Shown one piece after another: positions 34,963 through 44,096 of a stretch of DNA of 64,000 nt. The translations under genes and the position numbers were made by a program. The notes beneath the pieces are model-generated. The model searched no databases. It was not told the origin of the DNA and was given only the letters and a program-made list of their open reading frames with translations. Positions within the stretch are counted from its first letter, which is position 1. Every line of letters begins with the position of its first letter. This stretch comes from SUG2458 sp963651465 (lineage in GTDB: Bacteria > Bacillota_I > Bacilli_A > RFN20 > CAG-826). The DNA lies in assembly GCA_963651465.1 (NCBI GenBank), contig CAVJPS010000015.1, positions 1-64,000 on the forward strand, given 5' to 3'.

Positions 34963-37557
34963 TTATTTTAATTTAGAACGTCTTTTTACAACAGTAAACA
35001 TTAATTTGAAAGCTTTATAGATTTCCATAATAGCAATAATACTAAATCCAAATCCAACAGCGATACCAAATTGACCTAATGTTAATGCTTCTAACTTAAA
35101 TATTTCATGAACGAATGGTGTGAATACTAAGAATAATTGTAATAAAATGCCTATTGCAAATGCTCCTAGTAACCATTTATTATTGAATGTTTCCTTTGTG
35201 AATAATGTGTGTTCAGTTTTGACATTAAATGCATGGAATAATTCTGTAAGTGATAATGTAATAAATGTCATTGTTTGAGCAACAGCAGCACCCCAATTAT
35301 AGTAACCAACAAAGAATACTCCTAAGCAAAGTAAGCCAATAATAATACCTTCAATAGCAATGTGAAAGCCAAAATGATTTGCAAAGAATGATTCATCTTT
35401 TGGACGAGGTTTTTCAAGCATTAAATCACTGCCACTTTCTTCAGTACCTAAAGCAAATGCTGGTAATGAGTCAGTAATAAGATTTATCCATAATAAGTGA
35501 ATTGGAAGTAAAGCAACACCATATTCAACATTAGTAATTAATGAAATTAATGATAATAAGAAGATTAATACTACTTCACCAATATTAGATGAAAGTAAGA
35601 ATTTAACAACACGTTTAATATTTGCATAAATGTTACGTCCTTCTTCAACAGCAGAAATAATTGTTGAGAAGTTATCATCTGTTAAAATCATAGCAGCTGC
35701 TTCTTTAGAAACATCTGTACCAGTAATACCCATAGCACAACCAATATCAGCTGCTTTTAAGGCTGGAGAGTCGTTAACTCCATCACCAGTCATAGAAACA
35801 ATCTTGCCTTTTTCTTGCCATGCTTTAACTATTCTAACTTTATCAGTTGGTGCAACACGAGCATAGACACTAATTTTTTCTAATTTTTCACTTAATTCTT
35901 CATCACTCAATTTTTGTAATTCTTCAGAAGTAATAGCAATATCGCCTTCTTCAAAAATTCCGAGTTTACGAGCAATAGCTTCAGCAGTGACAACATGGTC
36001 ACCAGTAATCATAATAGTTTTAATACCTGCTTGTTTAGCAAGAGCAATTGAATCTTTAACTTCATCACGTTCAGGGTCAATCATACCAACTAAACCAACA
36101 AAAGTTAAATCTTTTTCTAAATCTTCAGTTTTTGTATTTTCATCAACTTCTTTAATACCTAATGCTAATACACGTAATGCATGACTTGCCATATATTGAT
36201 TACGTTCAACTGCATCTTTAGTTTCGTTATTACAAATTTTAAATATTTGATCTGGAGCACCTTTTGTAATACATAAGTATTTACCGTTAATTTTAACAAC
36301 AACTGTCATTAATTTACGTTCGGAGTCAAAAGGTATTTCATTAACTCTTTTAATTTTAGATATATCAATTTTTCCGCATAATTTATTTGCATCAATTAAT
36401 GCTGTTTCAGTTGGGTCACCGATACGAACTTCATTACCATCAACCATTTCAACTTTAGCATCACAACAAATAGCAAAATAAGAAATTAAATCTGATTTTT
36501 GTTTATCAGTTTTTACATCGTGTGTTACTCCATCATAGTATTCGACAACTGTCATTTTATTTTGAGTAAGAGTACCTGTTTTATCACTACAAACAATTGA
36601 AGTACAACCTAATGTTTCAACAGCTGTTAATTTTTTAACAATTGCGTTTTTCTTAACCATTTTAGTAACACCAATTGATAAAATAATTGTAACAACAGTA
36701 GCAAGGCCTTCAGGAATTGCTGCAACAGCTAATGAAATAGCAATACGTAATGCTTCAAGCCAATCTTGAGTAATAATCATTTGTAAAATAAAGACAACAG
36801 CACAAATTGCTAAACACATAATACCCATGACTTTACCAATTTGTGATAACTTATGTTGTAAAGGTGTTTCTTTTTCTTTTTCTTCATTTAACATAGTAGC
36901 AATCTTACCAATTTCTGTATTCATACCAGTTTTAGTAACAACAGCTACAGCACGTCCATAAGTTACATAAGTTGATGAGAATAAAGTATTCTTCATATCA
37001 CCAAGTGCTACAACATTTTTTATTTCTTTTTCATCTTTTTCAACTGCAACAGACTCACCAGTAAGTGCACTTTCATCTACTTTTAAAGCAAATGATTCAA
37101 TAATTCTAGCATCAGCAGGAATAACGTCACCAGCTTCTACATTAATAATGTCGCCTTCAACTAATTCCTCTGTTGGTAAAGAAACTAAAGTTCCATCACG
37201 AATAACTTTACAGTTTGATGTAGACATCTTTTTTAAAGCATCCAAAGAAGATTCAGCTCTACTTTCTTGAACAACACCTATAATAGCGTTAATAATAACA
37301 ACAGCAAAAATAACAATAGAATCAACAAATTCAGTTGGATCGACAACTATTGAAACAACTGCTGCAATAAGAAGAATAATAATAAGTGGGTCAGTAAATT
37401 GTTTTAAGAAGCGTACAATCATTGGCTCTTTCTTCTTTTCACTTAATGAGTTCTTACCGTTTTTTTCTAATCTTAGTTTAGCTTCACTTTCGGTTAAACC
37501 ATTTTTGACATCAGTTTCTAAACTTTTAATCAATTCACTAGTCTTCAAATTTTCCAT
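34963..37557 (-). CDS. P-type cation ATPase (Ca2+/Mn2+ type) under Mn riboswitch
   Basis: An 864-residue P2-type ATPase. The phosphorylation motif DKTGTLTQNKM has Asp325, the hinge is TGDGVNDSPAL, the dephosphorylation loop is TGES, and the transport site helices show AIPEGLA (M4) and NLITDSLPAFALG (M6), the Ca2+-pump signature. Ten membrane helices are expected. The 5' leader is a yybP-ykoY riboswitch, which binds Mn2+, so the natural job is probably Mn2+ (and possibly Ca2+) efflux. GGAGG precedes the ATG. Confidence 0.93.
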   Translation of the reverse strand: MENLKTSELIKSLETDVKNGLTESEAKLRLEKNGKNSLSEKKKEPMIVRFLKQFTDPLIIILLIAAVVSIVVDPTEFVDSIVIFAVVIINAIIGVVQESRAESSLDALKKMSTSNCKVIRDGTLVSLPTEELVEGDIINVEAGDVIPADARIIESFALKVDESALTGESVAVEKDEKEIKNVVALGDMKNTLFSSTYVTYGRAVAVVTKTGMNTEIGKIATMLNEEKEKETPLQHKLSQIGKVMGIMCLAICAVVFILQMIITQDWLEALRIAISLAVAAIPEGLATVVTIILSIGVTKMVKKNAIVKKLTAVETLGCTSIVCSDKTGTLTQNKMTVVEYYDGVTHDVKTDKQKSDLISYFAICCDAKVEMVDGNEVRIGDPTETALIDANKLCGKIDISKIKRVNEIPFDSERKLMTVVVKINGKYLCITKGAPDQIFKICNNETKDAVERNQYMASHALRVLALGIKEVDENTKTEDLEKDLTFVGLVGMIDPERDEVKDSIALAKQAGIKTIMITGDHVVTAEAIARKLGIFEEGDIAITSEELQKLSDEELSEKLEKISVYARVAPTDKVRIVKAWQEKGKIVSMTGDGVNDSPALKAADIGCAMGITGTDVSKEAAAMILTDDNFSTIISAVEEGRNIYANIKRVVKFLLSSNIGEVVLIFLLSLISLITNVEYGVALLPIHLLWINLITDSLPAFALGTEESGSDLMLEKPRPKDESFFANHFGFHIAIEGIIIGLLCLGVFFVGYYNWGAAVAQTMTFITLSLTELFHAFNVKTEHTLFTKETFNNKWLLGAFAIGILLQLFLVFTPFVHEIFKLEALTLGQFGIAVGFGFSIIAIMEIYKAFKLMFTVVKRRSKLK

Positions 37558-37570
37558 ATAAATCCTCCAT

Positions 37571-37605
37571 TAAAAAAACCTCCATTCAAAAAATTGAACA
37601 AAGGT
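37571..37605 (-). terminator. Riboswitch-controlled terminator
   Basis: Twelve-base-pair hairpin (with G-U pairs) ACCTTTGTTCAA with TTGAATGGAGGT (37578-37605), then a T run on the minus strand. Its 5' arm uses the 3' strand of aptamer helix P1, so the two structures exclude each other and Mn2+ binding should switch transcription on. Confidence 0.8.
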
Positions 37606-37684
37606 CTTGCTAATCTTTCGATGTTATAACCGGGTTATACCGTGATGACGATTATAACTAGTATCCTAAAGCTACTCCCCTTTG
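37599..37684 (-). promoter_or_regulatory. yybP-ykoY manganese riboswitch aptamer
   Basis: On the minus strand the conserved elements appear in order: CAAAGGGGAGTAGC, CGTCATCACGG, ACCCGGTTAT and AGCAAGACCTTTG. These match the yybP-ykoY (Mn2+) class closely. P1 is CAAAGG with CCTTTG. It lies about 40 bases upstream of a P-type cation ATPase. Its promoter is at 37698-37726. Confidence 0.93.
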
Positions 37685-37697
37685 GAGATACAACATA

Positions 37698-37726
37698 ATA
37701 TTATCAAGTCTAATCAATAAAGTAAA
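37698..37726 (-). promoter_or_regulatory. Promoter of the Mn riboswitch/ATPase transcript
   Basis: Minus strand TTTACT (37721-37726), 17-base spacer, TAATAT (37698-37703), just upstream of the aptamer. It overlaps the end of the Abi gene. Confidence 0.5.
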
Positions 37727-37729
37727 GTT

Positions 37730-38707
37730 TTAAAATTTAAATATTTTTAAAATTTCAATTTTAATAATATATTTAAAAAAATCAATGTGTCTAACGCCCA
37801 TAATGTTTAATACTTTCTTAAAACATTCACGTGATATACTCTTTCTTAAATCGTATAATTTATTACTTATACGATTAGCAAAAATAGCGTATTCACTATC
37901 GGTAAGATAATATCTCATATATATAAATAAATTTACTATCCGACATTCATTGGGATAAGTAAGCTCATTTATCTTTTTAAGATATTCAATAACTTCTTCG
38001 TTTACAATACGAGAATTATCTTTATTAAAGCAATAAGTTCTTTCATTATGGGCACATTTATTACGAACTTCCCGTAATAAATTTAAAGATTTATCAAATA
38101 ATTCAAAAGAATATATTTTATTTGAATCTTTAAATTGGTATATTTTTACAATTTCATTTTTAACTTCTTTTTTACAATCTCTTATAAATAATTGTAAAGT
38201 TGAAAATGAAATTGCTTGTATCATAGCCCATGTTGGAATATATTGATGCTTTTTAATATATTCATTAATATCTTCATTATCGTTATTTTCCATATCATTA
38301 TTAATACGACGGATTAAAGATTGAATTTTAGCAACAGGGATATTAACTAAATCATATGCTTTAGGATCATCCCATTTAATAGCACCACTATTGTTATATT
38401 TATCAAATAAGTAAGAAACAACTGCTCTAATTTCTTGTTCAGCTTTAACAATATATTCAAGAATAATAATTCTTAATGAATCATCAAAATCTTTTAAAGC
38501 TAAAATATGTTTTAGTTTTGTGCCTTTTTCAAATATAGTATAACCTTCATTTGAATTACCAATTATAAAAGGTGATTTATAGTTTGTTATAACGTTAAAA
38601 TAACCTTCGCGCATTAATCGAACAGTGTCAGTTAAATCATAATCAATATTTTTTTCCTTCTTTAAAAAATCTAATTGTTCTCGTAAGGTTAAGAATTTCT
38701 TTGCCAT
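37730..38707 (-). CDS. Abi-family (AbiD/F, Abi_2) HEPN protein
   Basis: A 325-residue protein of the abortive-infection Abi_2 family. The N-terminus (LTLREQLDFLKKE then RLMREGYFNVITNYKSPF) and the middle (LDDSLRIIILEYIVKAEQEIRAVVSYLFDKY-like sequence) fit the family. EVRNKCAHNERTY holds the R-x4-6-H motif of HEPN ribonucleases. Such proteins are thought to cut RNA upon phage attack or act as toxins. It is the last gene of a six-gene operon of unrelated functions. No antitoxin is obvious, unless a neighbour serves. Confidence 0.85.
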   Translation of the reverse strand: MAKKFLTLREQLDFLKKEKNIDYDLTDTVRLMREGYFNVITNYKSPFIIGNSNEGYTIFEKGTKLKHILALKDFDDSLRIIILEYIVKAEQEIRAVVSYLFDKYNNSGAIKWDDPKAYDLVNIPVAKIQSLIRRINNDMENNDNEDINEYIKKHQYIPTWAMIQAISFSTLQLFIRDCKKEVKNEIVKIYQFKDSNKIYSFELFDKSLNLLREVRNKCAHNERTYCFNKDNSRIVNEEVIEYLKKINELTYPNECRIVNLFIYMRYYLTDSEYAIFANRISNKLYDLRKSISRECFKKVLNIMGVRHIDFFKYIIKIEILKIFKF

Positions 38708-38716
38708 AATATCACC

Positions 38717-39436
38717 TTATTTCATTGTAATACAAGCCTGGAATACATTTTTATCACGAACCATTCCAGTATAATAATATTTTTTATCTACTATAGCACT
38801 ATAAACTTTAATTTCATCTCCTAGGAAGCATTGATCTATGTAATCAATTTGAAATTCACTAACTTCATCATCGTTGGTTAAATCAAAAACATCATAAAAT
38901 AAATTCAAAAACTTAGTATTATTGAAATGATTATTATGATCAATTTCACTATTAGTTACTCTATGCTTAAGTGCAAATTGAAATTCGTTTTGAGGTGGTA
39001 AAACAAGTTTTGATGTCTTTTCACTATAGGCGAATTCTTCACTGAATTCTTCATCTGCGAAAACATCTTTACATGGTAATAAACGTTTATTCTTCAAATC
39101 ATAAACAATCCATTTACTTGTTCCTTTAACAACTAATTCGTTTTCATCATTATAAAAGAAATAATCTCTATCGCAATGAAAATGTTCACTAGGACGAGGT
39201 GTCGTTACTACTTTAAGTACATCTTCAACTTTAATAGGTTTTAACAAACTAAAACGATTTGATATGATAAGCCAAGTTTTGTCATCTTTTCTATAATCAT
39301 CAAATCCTATTTTTAATTCGTTTGCGTGTTCTCCGGCAATTGATTGACTAATATCTAAGAGACTAACAAGAGAAATCTTGTCAAATTTATCAAAACAATT
39401 TGTAGTTAAACGATATATTAATTCTTTTTTTAGCAT
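38717..39436 (-). CDS. Acyl-ACP thioesterase (FatA/FatB family)
   Basis: A 239-residue double hot-dog thioesterase that releases fatty acids from acyl carrier protein. The catalytic region DHNNHFNNTKFLNLF matches the D-x-N-x-H-x-NN motif of bacterial acyl-ACP thioesterases. It is cytoplasmic. The stop of the gene upstream and its own start are 17 bases apart, and the Abi gene follows after nine bases, so it is mid-operon. Confidence 0.85.
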   Translation of the reverse strand: MLKKELIYRLTTNCFDKFDKISLVSLLDISQSIAGEHANELKIGFDDYRKDDKTWLIISNRFSLLKPIKVEDVLKVVTTPRPSEHFHCDRDYFFYNDENELVVKGTSKWIVYDLKNKRLLPCKDVFADEEFSEEFAYSEKTSKLVLPPQNEFQFALKHRVTNSEIDHNNHFNNTKFLNLFYDVFDLTNDDEVSEFQIDYIDQCFLGDEIKVYSAIVDKKYYYTGMVRDKNVFQACITMK

Positions 39437-39453
39437 ACAAACTAGCCTTTCTT

Positions 39454-39927
39454 TTATTTTTCTTTAAACCAGGAAGAGACTTCAGTAAAAACATCACTAA
39501 TACCATCAGCTACTTCATTACAAAACTTTCCTAATCCTTCTTTAATTTTCTTTTTAGTTTCTTCTCTTTTAGCTTGCTTTTCTTTTTCTTCTTCTTTTGT
39601 TTTTTCATTAATTACTTTTTCATTTATTACTTCACCTTGGATAACTTCAATTTCAATAAATTCTTTATTATCTTCTTTTTCTTCAAATCTAATATTTTCA
39701 AAGAATTTATTTACTTTAGTAATATCACGATTTTTTTCTTTAATGTCCAAATTAATTAAGAAGTTAGTGACTAATGTTTTTACAACAAAAACATCATCAA
39801 AAGCTTTTCTTATAATTTTGTGTTCAAGATTATCTTCAAAACAACGAACTATAACCTGTTCATCGTTTATTTCTTCAACACTACAATATCCTACTGTTTC
39901 ATTATAAACATAATCTTTATTTTCCAT
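39454..39927 (-). CDS. Hypothetical protein with charged coiled-coil C-terminus
   Basis: A 157-residue protein. The first 85 residues are alpha/beta and unrecognised (YVYNETVGYCSVEEINDEQVIVRC). The second half is a Glu/Lys-rich helix (EVIQGEVINEKVINEKTKEEEKEK) ending in an amphipathic segment (LGKFCNEVADGISDVFTEVSSWF) that could contact a membrane or partner. Seven bases separate it from the gene upstream, indicating one operon. Function unknown. Confidence 0.7.
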   Translation of the reverse strand: MENKDYVYNETVGYCSVEEINDEQVIVRCFEDNLEHKIIRKAFDDVFVVKTLVTNFLINLDIKEKNRDITKVNKFFENIRFEEKEDNKEFIEIEVIQGEVINEKVINEKTKEEEKEKQAKREETKKKIKEGLGKFCNEVADGISDVFTEVSSWFKEK

Positions 39928-39934
39928 TTTTTAC

Positions 39935-40966
39935 CTACCATTTATTAAATACTTTTTCTGCAAAACCTATCTGGTTTTGTACTTTTATTTCAGTTCCATC
40001 ATCAAGAATCATAGTTCCGTTAAACACACCAAATACTTGATGTTGAATTGACGCTAAAATTTTTAAATCCATATTAGCTTTTCTATCAATAATTGGTTTA
40101 AATGTCATCGTAAAACGATTATCACTACTTGTAAAAGTCCAAGGACTCATAAAATCATATTTACCATTTTTAAGTGGTATATTAAAACTAATTTTCTCTA
40201 ACTTATGAGCTTTACCATCATAAAAAATCATATTTTCACTAGCTGCACTTGTGTCACCAAATCCGTAGCCAATATTAAAGCCTAGTTCGTGGCCGTCTAC
40301 TTCAAAACAGCCAGCCCCCCAATACCATGAATTTTTATAAGGCCATACCCCTCGGCCCCAATCTAAAAGTGCACGAGTCTTGTTTGAAGAAAACTCAATT
40401 TTTTGATCACCATATTTAAAGTATCCTTCAGCTTTAAATCCGACAATTTTTTGATTATAGTAGAAATATTTTGGAGAATTTTCAAACGGTGTCGCAATAA
40501 CCATTGATTCTTCAGGTTCACTTGATAATATTGCATGAATTTTTAAAGATTTCTTTTTATAAAATTTTTTCATATCAATATCAAGTATTCTTTTATTGCC
40601 GTCGTTTTTAAATACAAAACCATTTTTAGAGTTCATTGAAATAACATCACCTGTTATTGATGATGAAGGAAATTTAGTTTTACCATTAGTAAAAAATTTC
40701 ATACAAGAAGTTGTATGTTCCTTTGCTTTTTTAAAATCAATAATTGAAACGCTATCTAATCCCATATATGAATTATCGTCTATAGTAAGTGCTATAGCAA
40801 ATTCATCATTATAAATCAAATAATAATCCCATTCCTTAATTCTATTTTTAGGCGCTTTAATAGCATTACGGTCATACTTTAAGAGCATCTTTTTAGAATA
40901 ACCTTTGTGTTTTAAATTACCATTAGCATCAAGTAAATCATCAATTTCTCTAATTTCATTTTGCAT
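39935..40966 (-). CDS. DUF2804 family protein
   Basis: A 343-residue protein of the DUF2804 family, recognised by the opening (LLDANGNLKHKGYSKKMLLKYDR, then RIKEWDYYLIYND) and the Trp-rich beta-sheet region (LDWGRGVWPYKNSWYWGAGC). It has a lipocalin-like or glycosidase-like beta fold; function is not established. No signal peptide is seen. It is the third gene of the operon that begins with the PfpI gene. Confidence 0.85.
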   Translation of the reverse strand: MQNEIREIDDLLDANGNLKHKGYSKKMLLKYDRNAIKAPKNRIKEWDYYLIYNDEFAIALTIDDNSYMGLDSVSIIDFKKAKEHTTSCMKFFTNGKTKFPSSSITGDVISMNSKNGFVFKNDGNKRILDIDMKKFYKKKSLKIHAILSSEPEESMVIATPFENSPKYFYYNQKIVGFKAEGYFKYGDQKIEFSSNKTRALLDWGRGVWPYKNSWYWGAGCFEVDGHELGFNIGYGFGDTSAASENMIFYDGKAHKLEKISFNIPLKNGKYDFMSPWTFTSSDNRFTMTFKPIIDRKANMDLKILASIQHQVFGVFNGTMILDDGTEIKVQNQIGFAEKVFNKW

Positions 40967-40990
40967 ACTAGAATCCTCCTATGCTATTAA

Positions 40991-41383
40991 TTAACCAAAC
41001 ATCATAGTAACAACAAAAATAATAAAGCCAATAATAATAATTAATATTGTTGCCAAATAATTTTTTGGTCTATTTATTCTGGTGTTTGAATTATTAGGTT
41101 CGAGAAATGTTCCATCTTCAACACCACTTTCAACAGCTTCTTCATATTCATCACTATTTATATAATTAGCTCTTTCAATAGTTTTTTCTTTATTAAATAA
41201 TATTTTTTTGTTGCAATAAGGACATACTTTTTCATTTTCACTAACCCTGCCCCCACATGAATTACAACGATAAATAACTTGTTTATTATTTATTTTTTCT
41301 CGGCTCTTTTGACCTTCTTTTTCACAATCCGGACACAAATTACTTGATCCAAATATTACTTTCCCACATCTTTTACAAAACAT
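40991..41383 (-). CDS. Zinc-ribbon membrane protein
   Basis: A 130-residue protein with two zinc ribbons (CKRCGKVIFGSSNLCPDC at residues 3-20; CNSCGG...CPYC near 40-60), an acidic linker and a single C-terminal membrane helix (YLATILIIIIGFIIFVVTMMF). Topology puts the zinc domains in the cytoplasm. The ribosome site is weak (AGAGAG). Function is unknown. It shares the zinc-ribbon/membrane plan with the gene at 50368. Confidence 0.8.
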   Translation of the reverse strand: MFCKRCGKVIFGSSNLCPDCEKEGQKSREKINNKQVIYRCNSCGGRVSENEKVCPYCNKKILFNKEKTIERANYINSDEYEEAVESGVEDGTFLEPNNSNTRINRPKNYLATILIIIIGFIIFVVTMMFG

Positions 41384-41404
41384 AATAATCTCTCTTTCTA
41401 ATAA

Positions 41405-41956
41405 TTAATTTTTAGGTACTAAACCTTTCATACCAACTAATGCTTTTTTACAAGCTTCTTCCCCTAATAAAGTTTTTAAAATTGTTAAGCCAAATTCTAT
41501 TGAATAATACATTGAACGTGCTGTAATAATATTACCATCAACAACAACTGTGCCGTCGCTTTGATAATGCCCCATAATACCATCTTCAAAACCCGGAAAA
41601 CAGACAAATTTTTTATTATTTAAGTAACCATATTTACCAAGTACACTTGGAGCAGCGCAAATTGCACACATTAATTTATTTTCAAAATGTTTTAAAGCAT
41701 CTTTTACAAATTCACTTGTATATAGAATTCTTGTGCCTCCACCTCCACCAGGTAAAACAATAAAATCATAATCATCTAAAGTAACACCACGATAAGTAGT
41801 ATCAGCATATAATTCAATTCCCATTGATGACATAACAGCAGGTTCATCTTTGACACTACAAGTTATCATATCAATTCCACCACGAATTAAGACATCTCTA
41901 GTAGATAAAGCCTCTGTATCTTCAAAGCCATCAGCAAGTAACATTAATCCTTTCAT
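41405..41956 (-). CDS. DJ-1/PfpI family protein
   Basis: A 183-residue class I glutamine-amidotransferase-like protein. The nucleophile elbow CAICAAP carries the conserved Cys, and LPGGGGGTRIL is the preceding glycine loop. Members act as deglycases, chaperones or, rarely, proteases; activity cannot be assigned further. It is first in the six-gene operon, read from TGTTATAAT at 41982-41990. Confidence 0.9.
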   Translation of the reverse strand: MKGLMLLADGFEDTEALSTRDVLIRGGIDMITCSVKDEPAVMSSMGIELYADTTYRGVTLDDYDFIVLPGGGGGTRILYTSEFVKDALKHFENKLMCAICAAPSVLGKYGYLNNKKFVCFPGFEDGIMGHYQSDGTVVVDGNIITARSMYYSIEFGLTILKTLLGEEACKKALVGMKGLVPKN

Positions 41957-41981
41957 ATAATCACCTAGTTTCTATTATTAA

Positions 41982-41990
41982 TTATAACAA
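41982..41990 (-). promoter_or_regulatory. Extended -10 promoter of the PfpI operon
   Basis: Minus strand TGTTATAAT, about 26 bases upstream of the ATG, touching the terminator of the aminopeptidase gene upstream. Confidence 0.5.
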
Positions 41991-42018
41991 AATAAGAGGG
42001 AGATTTCTCTCCCTCTTT
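41990..42018 (-). terminator. Terminator of the M18 aminopeptidase gene
   Basis: Stem AAGAGGGAGA (41995-42004) with TCTCCCTCTT (42009-42018), tetraloop TTTC, A-rich on the low side. Confidence 0.88.
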
Positions 42019-42033
42019 AAATATTTTTATATT

Positions 42034-43398
42034 TTATGCTTCTAAGAATGCTTTGTAAGCCACATAAGCTTCATAAATATCAGCTTTTGAAACAATTTCC
42101 ATTGGTGCATGCATATTGAGAACTGGAATACCTGCATCAAGTACTTCCATATTGTAGTTACCTAAAATATATGCAATTGTTCCGCCACCGCCTTGGTCAA
42201 CACGACCAAGTTCAGCAGTTTGCCAGCAAATATTACGAGCGTCTAATGCATTTCTAATAAAAGCAATGAATTCTGGGTTACAATCGTTAGATCCACTCTT
42301 ACCTCTTGAACCAGTATATTTATTAAAGACAATGCCGTCACCTAAGTGGCATGAATTCTTTAATTCATTGACACCCATAAATAATGGGTCAACACCAGCA
42401 GATACATCTGATGATAACATTTTTGATTTTTCAAAAACTAAACGAGCAGCAAATAATGCATCTTTTTCTCCTTGTAATGCACAAAGCTTTGCAATTAAGT
42501 TTTCAAAATATACTGATTGAGCTCCAGAAGGGCCAATTGAACCAACTTCTTCTTTATCTACTAAAATACAGCATGATGTGTATTCTTGAACTGGAGTATC
42601 AATAACAGCTCTTAATGAAGTATAAGCACATGATCTATCATCGTGACCATAACCTGCAACCATTGATCTATCTAAACCATAGTCACGAGCTTCACCAGCT
42701 GGAACAACTTCGATTTCAGCGCTTAAGAAATCTTCTTCTTCAAAATCATATTTTTCTTTAATTAATTTTAAAACATTTGCTTTGACAGCTGCTTTATCTT
42801 CATTTAAAGCTGGGATAGAACCAAAAGTAAGGTCTAAATCTTCACCTTCAATAATTCTTGCACCAGGTTTTTGTAATTGATCAGCAGATAAGTGAATTAA
42901 TAAATCACCAATTCCAAATACTGGATCTTTTGGATCTTCACCAATATTAACTTCAACAGTTGAACCATCTTTTTTAATAACAACGCCATGAAGTGCTAGA
43001 GGAATTGTGACCCATTGATATTTTTTAACACCACCATAATAGTGTGTATCAAGTAATGCAAATCCTTCTTTTTCGTAAAGTGGATTTTGTTTTAAGTCTA
43101 AACGAGGTGAATCAATATGAGCACCTAAAATACGCATACCTTCACTAACCCTTTTCTTACCAATTACAAAAGCAGCAACATTTTTCTTTAAGTTAACACT
43201 ATAGACTTTATCACCTGCTTTTAATTCTTTAACATTTTCAATGTTGACAAAGCCAGCTTCTTCTAAAGCAGCAACAGCTTGTTTAACACATAATCTTTCT
43301 GTTTTACCTACAGAAATAAACTTTTTATAACCTTCATTGAAAGCCATAATATTTTCGTAATTACCTTCGTATTTTTTCCAAACGGATTTTTTATACAT
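42034..43398 (-). CDS. M18 family aminopeptidase
   Basis: A 454-residue zinc aminopeptidase of the M18 family, cytoplasmic, removing N-terminal residues in peptide turnover. Metal-binding and catalytic stretches are GAHIDSPRLD, DKEEVGSIGPSG and the C-terminal HAPMEIVSKADIY. GGAGGT precedes the ATG. The gene is monocistronic with its own terminator. Confidence 0.94.
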   Translation of the reverse strand: MYKKSVWKKYEGNYENIMAFNEGYKKFISVGKTERLCVKQAVAALEEAGFVNIENVKELKAGDKVYSVNLKKNVAAFVIGKKRVSEGMRILGAHIDSPRLDLKQNPLYEKEGFALLDTHYYGGVKKYQWVTIPLALHGVVIKKDGSTVEVNIGEDPKDPVFGIGDLLIHLSADQLQKPGARIIEGEDLDLTFGSIPALNEDKAAVKANVLKLIKEKYDFEEEDFLSAEIEVVPAGEARDYGLDRSMVAGYGHDDRSCAYTSLRAVIDTPVQEYTSCCILVDKEEVGSIGPSGAQSVYFENLIAKLCALQGEKDALFAARLVFEKSKMLSSDVSAGVDPLFMGVNELKNSCHLGDGIVFNKYTGSRGKSGSNDCNPEFIAFIRNALDARNICWQTAELGRVDQGGGGTIAYILGNYNMEVLDAGIPVLNMHAPMEIVSKADIYEAYVAYKAFLEA

Positions 43399-43480
43399 AA
43401 AATTACCTCCTATCTTTTTTTAATATTATATATCGTTTAATTTAAACCCGCCATTAAAATTGTAAATAAATTTTATAAAG

Positions 43481-43505
43481 ATAAAAAGGCAGATAAACTG
43501 CCTTT
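43481..43505 (-). terminator. Terminator of the chromate transporter genes
   Basis: Stem AAAGGCAG (43485-43492) with CTGCCTTT (43498-43505), A-rich on the low side. Confidence 0.82.
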
Positions 43506-43508
43506 ACT

Positions 43509-44096
43509 CTAACTAATTATTAATGAATCTCTAAAGATACAAACTATTATTCCAAGCATTGCACCTGTTAAAATAATACTTATCGCGTTAAATTTCTTTT
43601 TAGCAACTTTTTCAACCATTACCCAAATAAATAATAACAATATAAATATAATAGAAGACACTGGATCAAAAGTAAAAGAATTATATGATCCAACACCAAC
43701 TAATCCATAAAGTAATGTAATACCAGTTGCAAGAATTAAACCAATTACAACTCCATTAATTCCAGATATTCCATATTGAACATATTTGTTATCTAAGAAA
43801 CGTGAGAAAACAGTAACAATAATTAAAATGATAATAAAAGACGGTAATACTACACCAATTGTAGCAATAAATGAACCTAAAATGCCCCCTTGAGTTGAAC
43901 CAACAAAAGTAGCCATATTAATAGCAACTGGGCCAGGGGTAGATTCACAAACACCTATTAAATCATAGAAACGTGCTTCACTCATCCATTCATGATTTAA
44001 TACAGTTTCTTTGATAAGAGGAATCATTGCGTATCCTCCACCAATAGTAAATAAACCTATTTTAAAGAATTCAAGAAATAACCATAAATATGTCAT
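43509..44096 (-). CDS. chrA: Chromate transporter half, ChrA family
   Basis: A 195-residue membrane protein of the short-chain CHR family with six predicted helices. The family motif FKIGLFTIGGGYAMIPLI and the PGPVAINMATFVG stretch are clear. Its start overlaps the stop of the partner gene by four bases. Short CHR proteins work as pairs of opposite topology. They are called chromate transporters, but in gut bacteria the natural substrate may be sulfate or another anion. Confidence 0.92.
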   Translation of the reverse strand: MTYLWLFLEFFKIGLFTIGGGYAMIPLIKETVLNHEWMSEARFYDLIGVCESTPGPVAINMATFVGSTQGGILGSFIATIGVVLPSFIIILIIVTVFSRFLDNKYVQYGISGINGVVIGLILATGITLLYGLVGVGSYNSFTFDPVSSIIFILLLFIWVMVEKVAKKKFNAISIILTGAMLGIIVCIFRDSLIIS

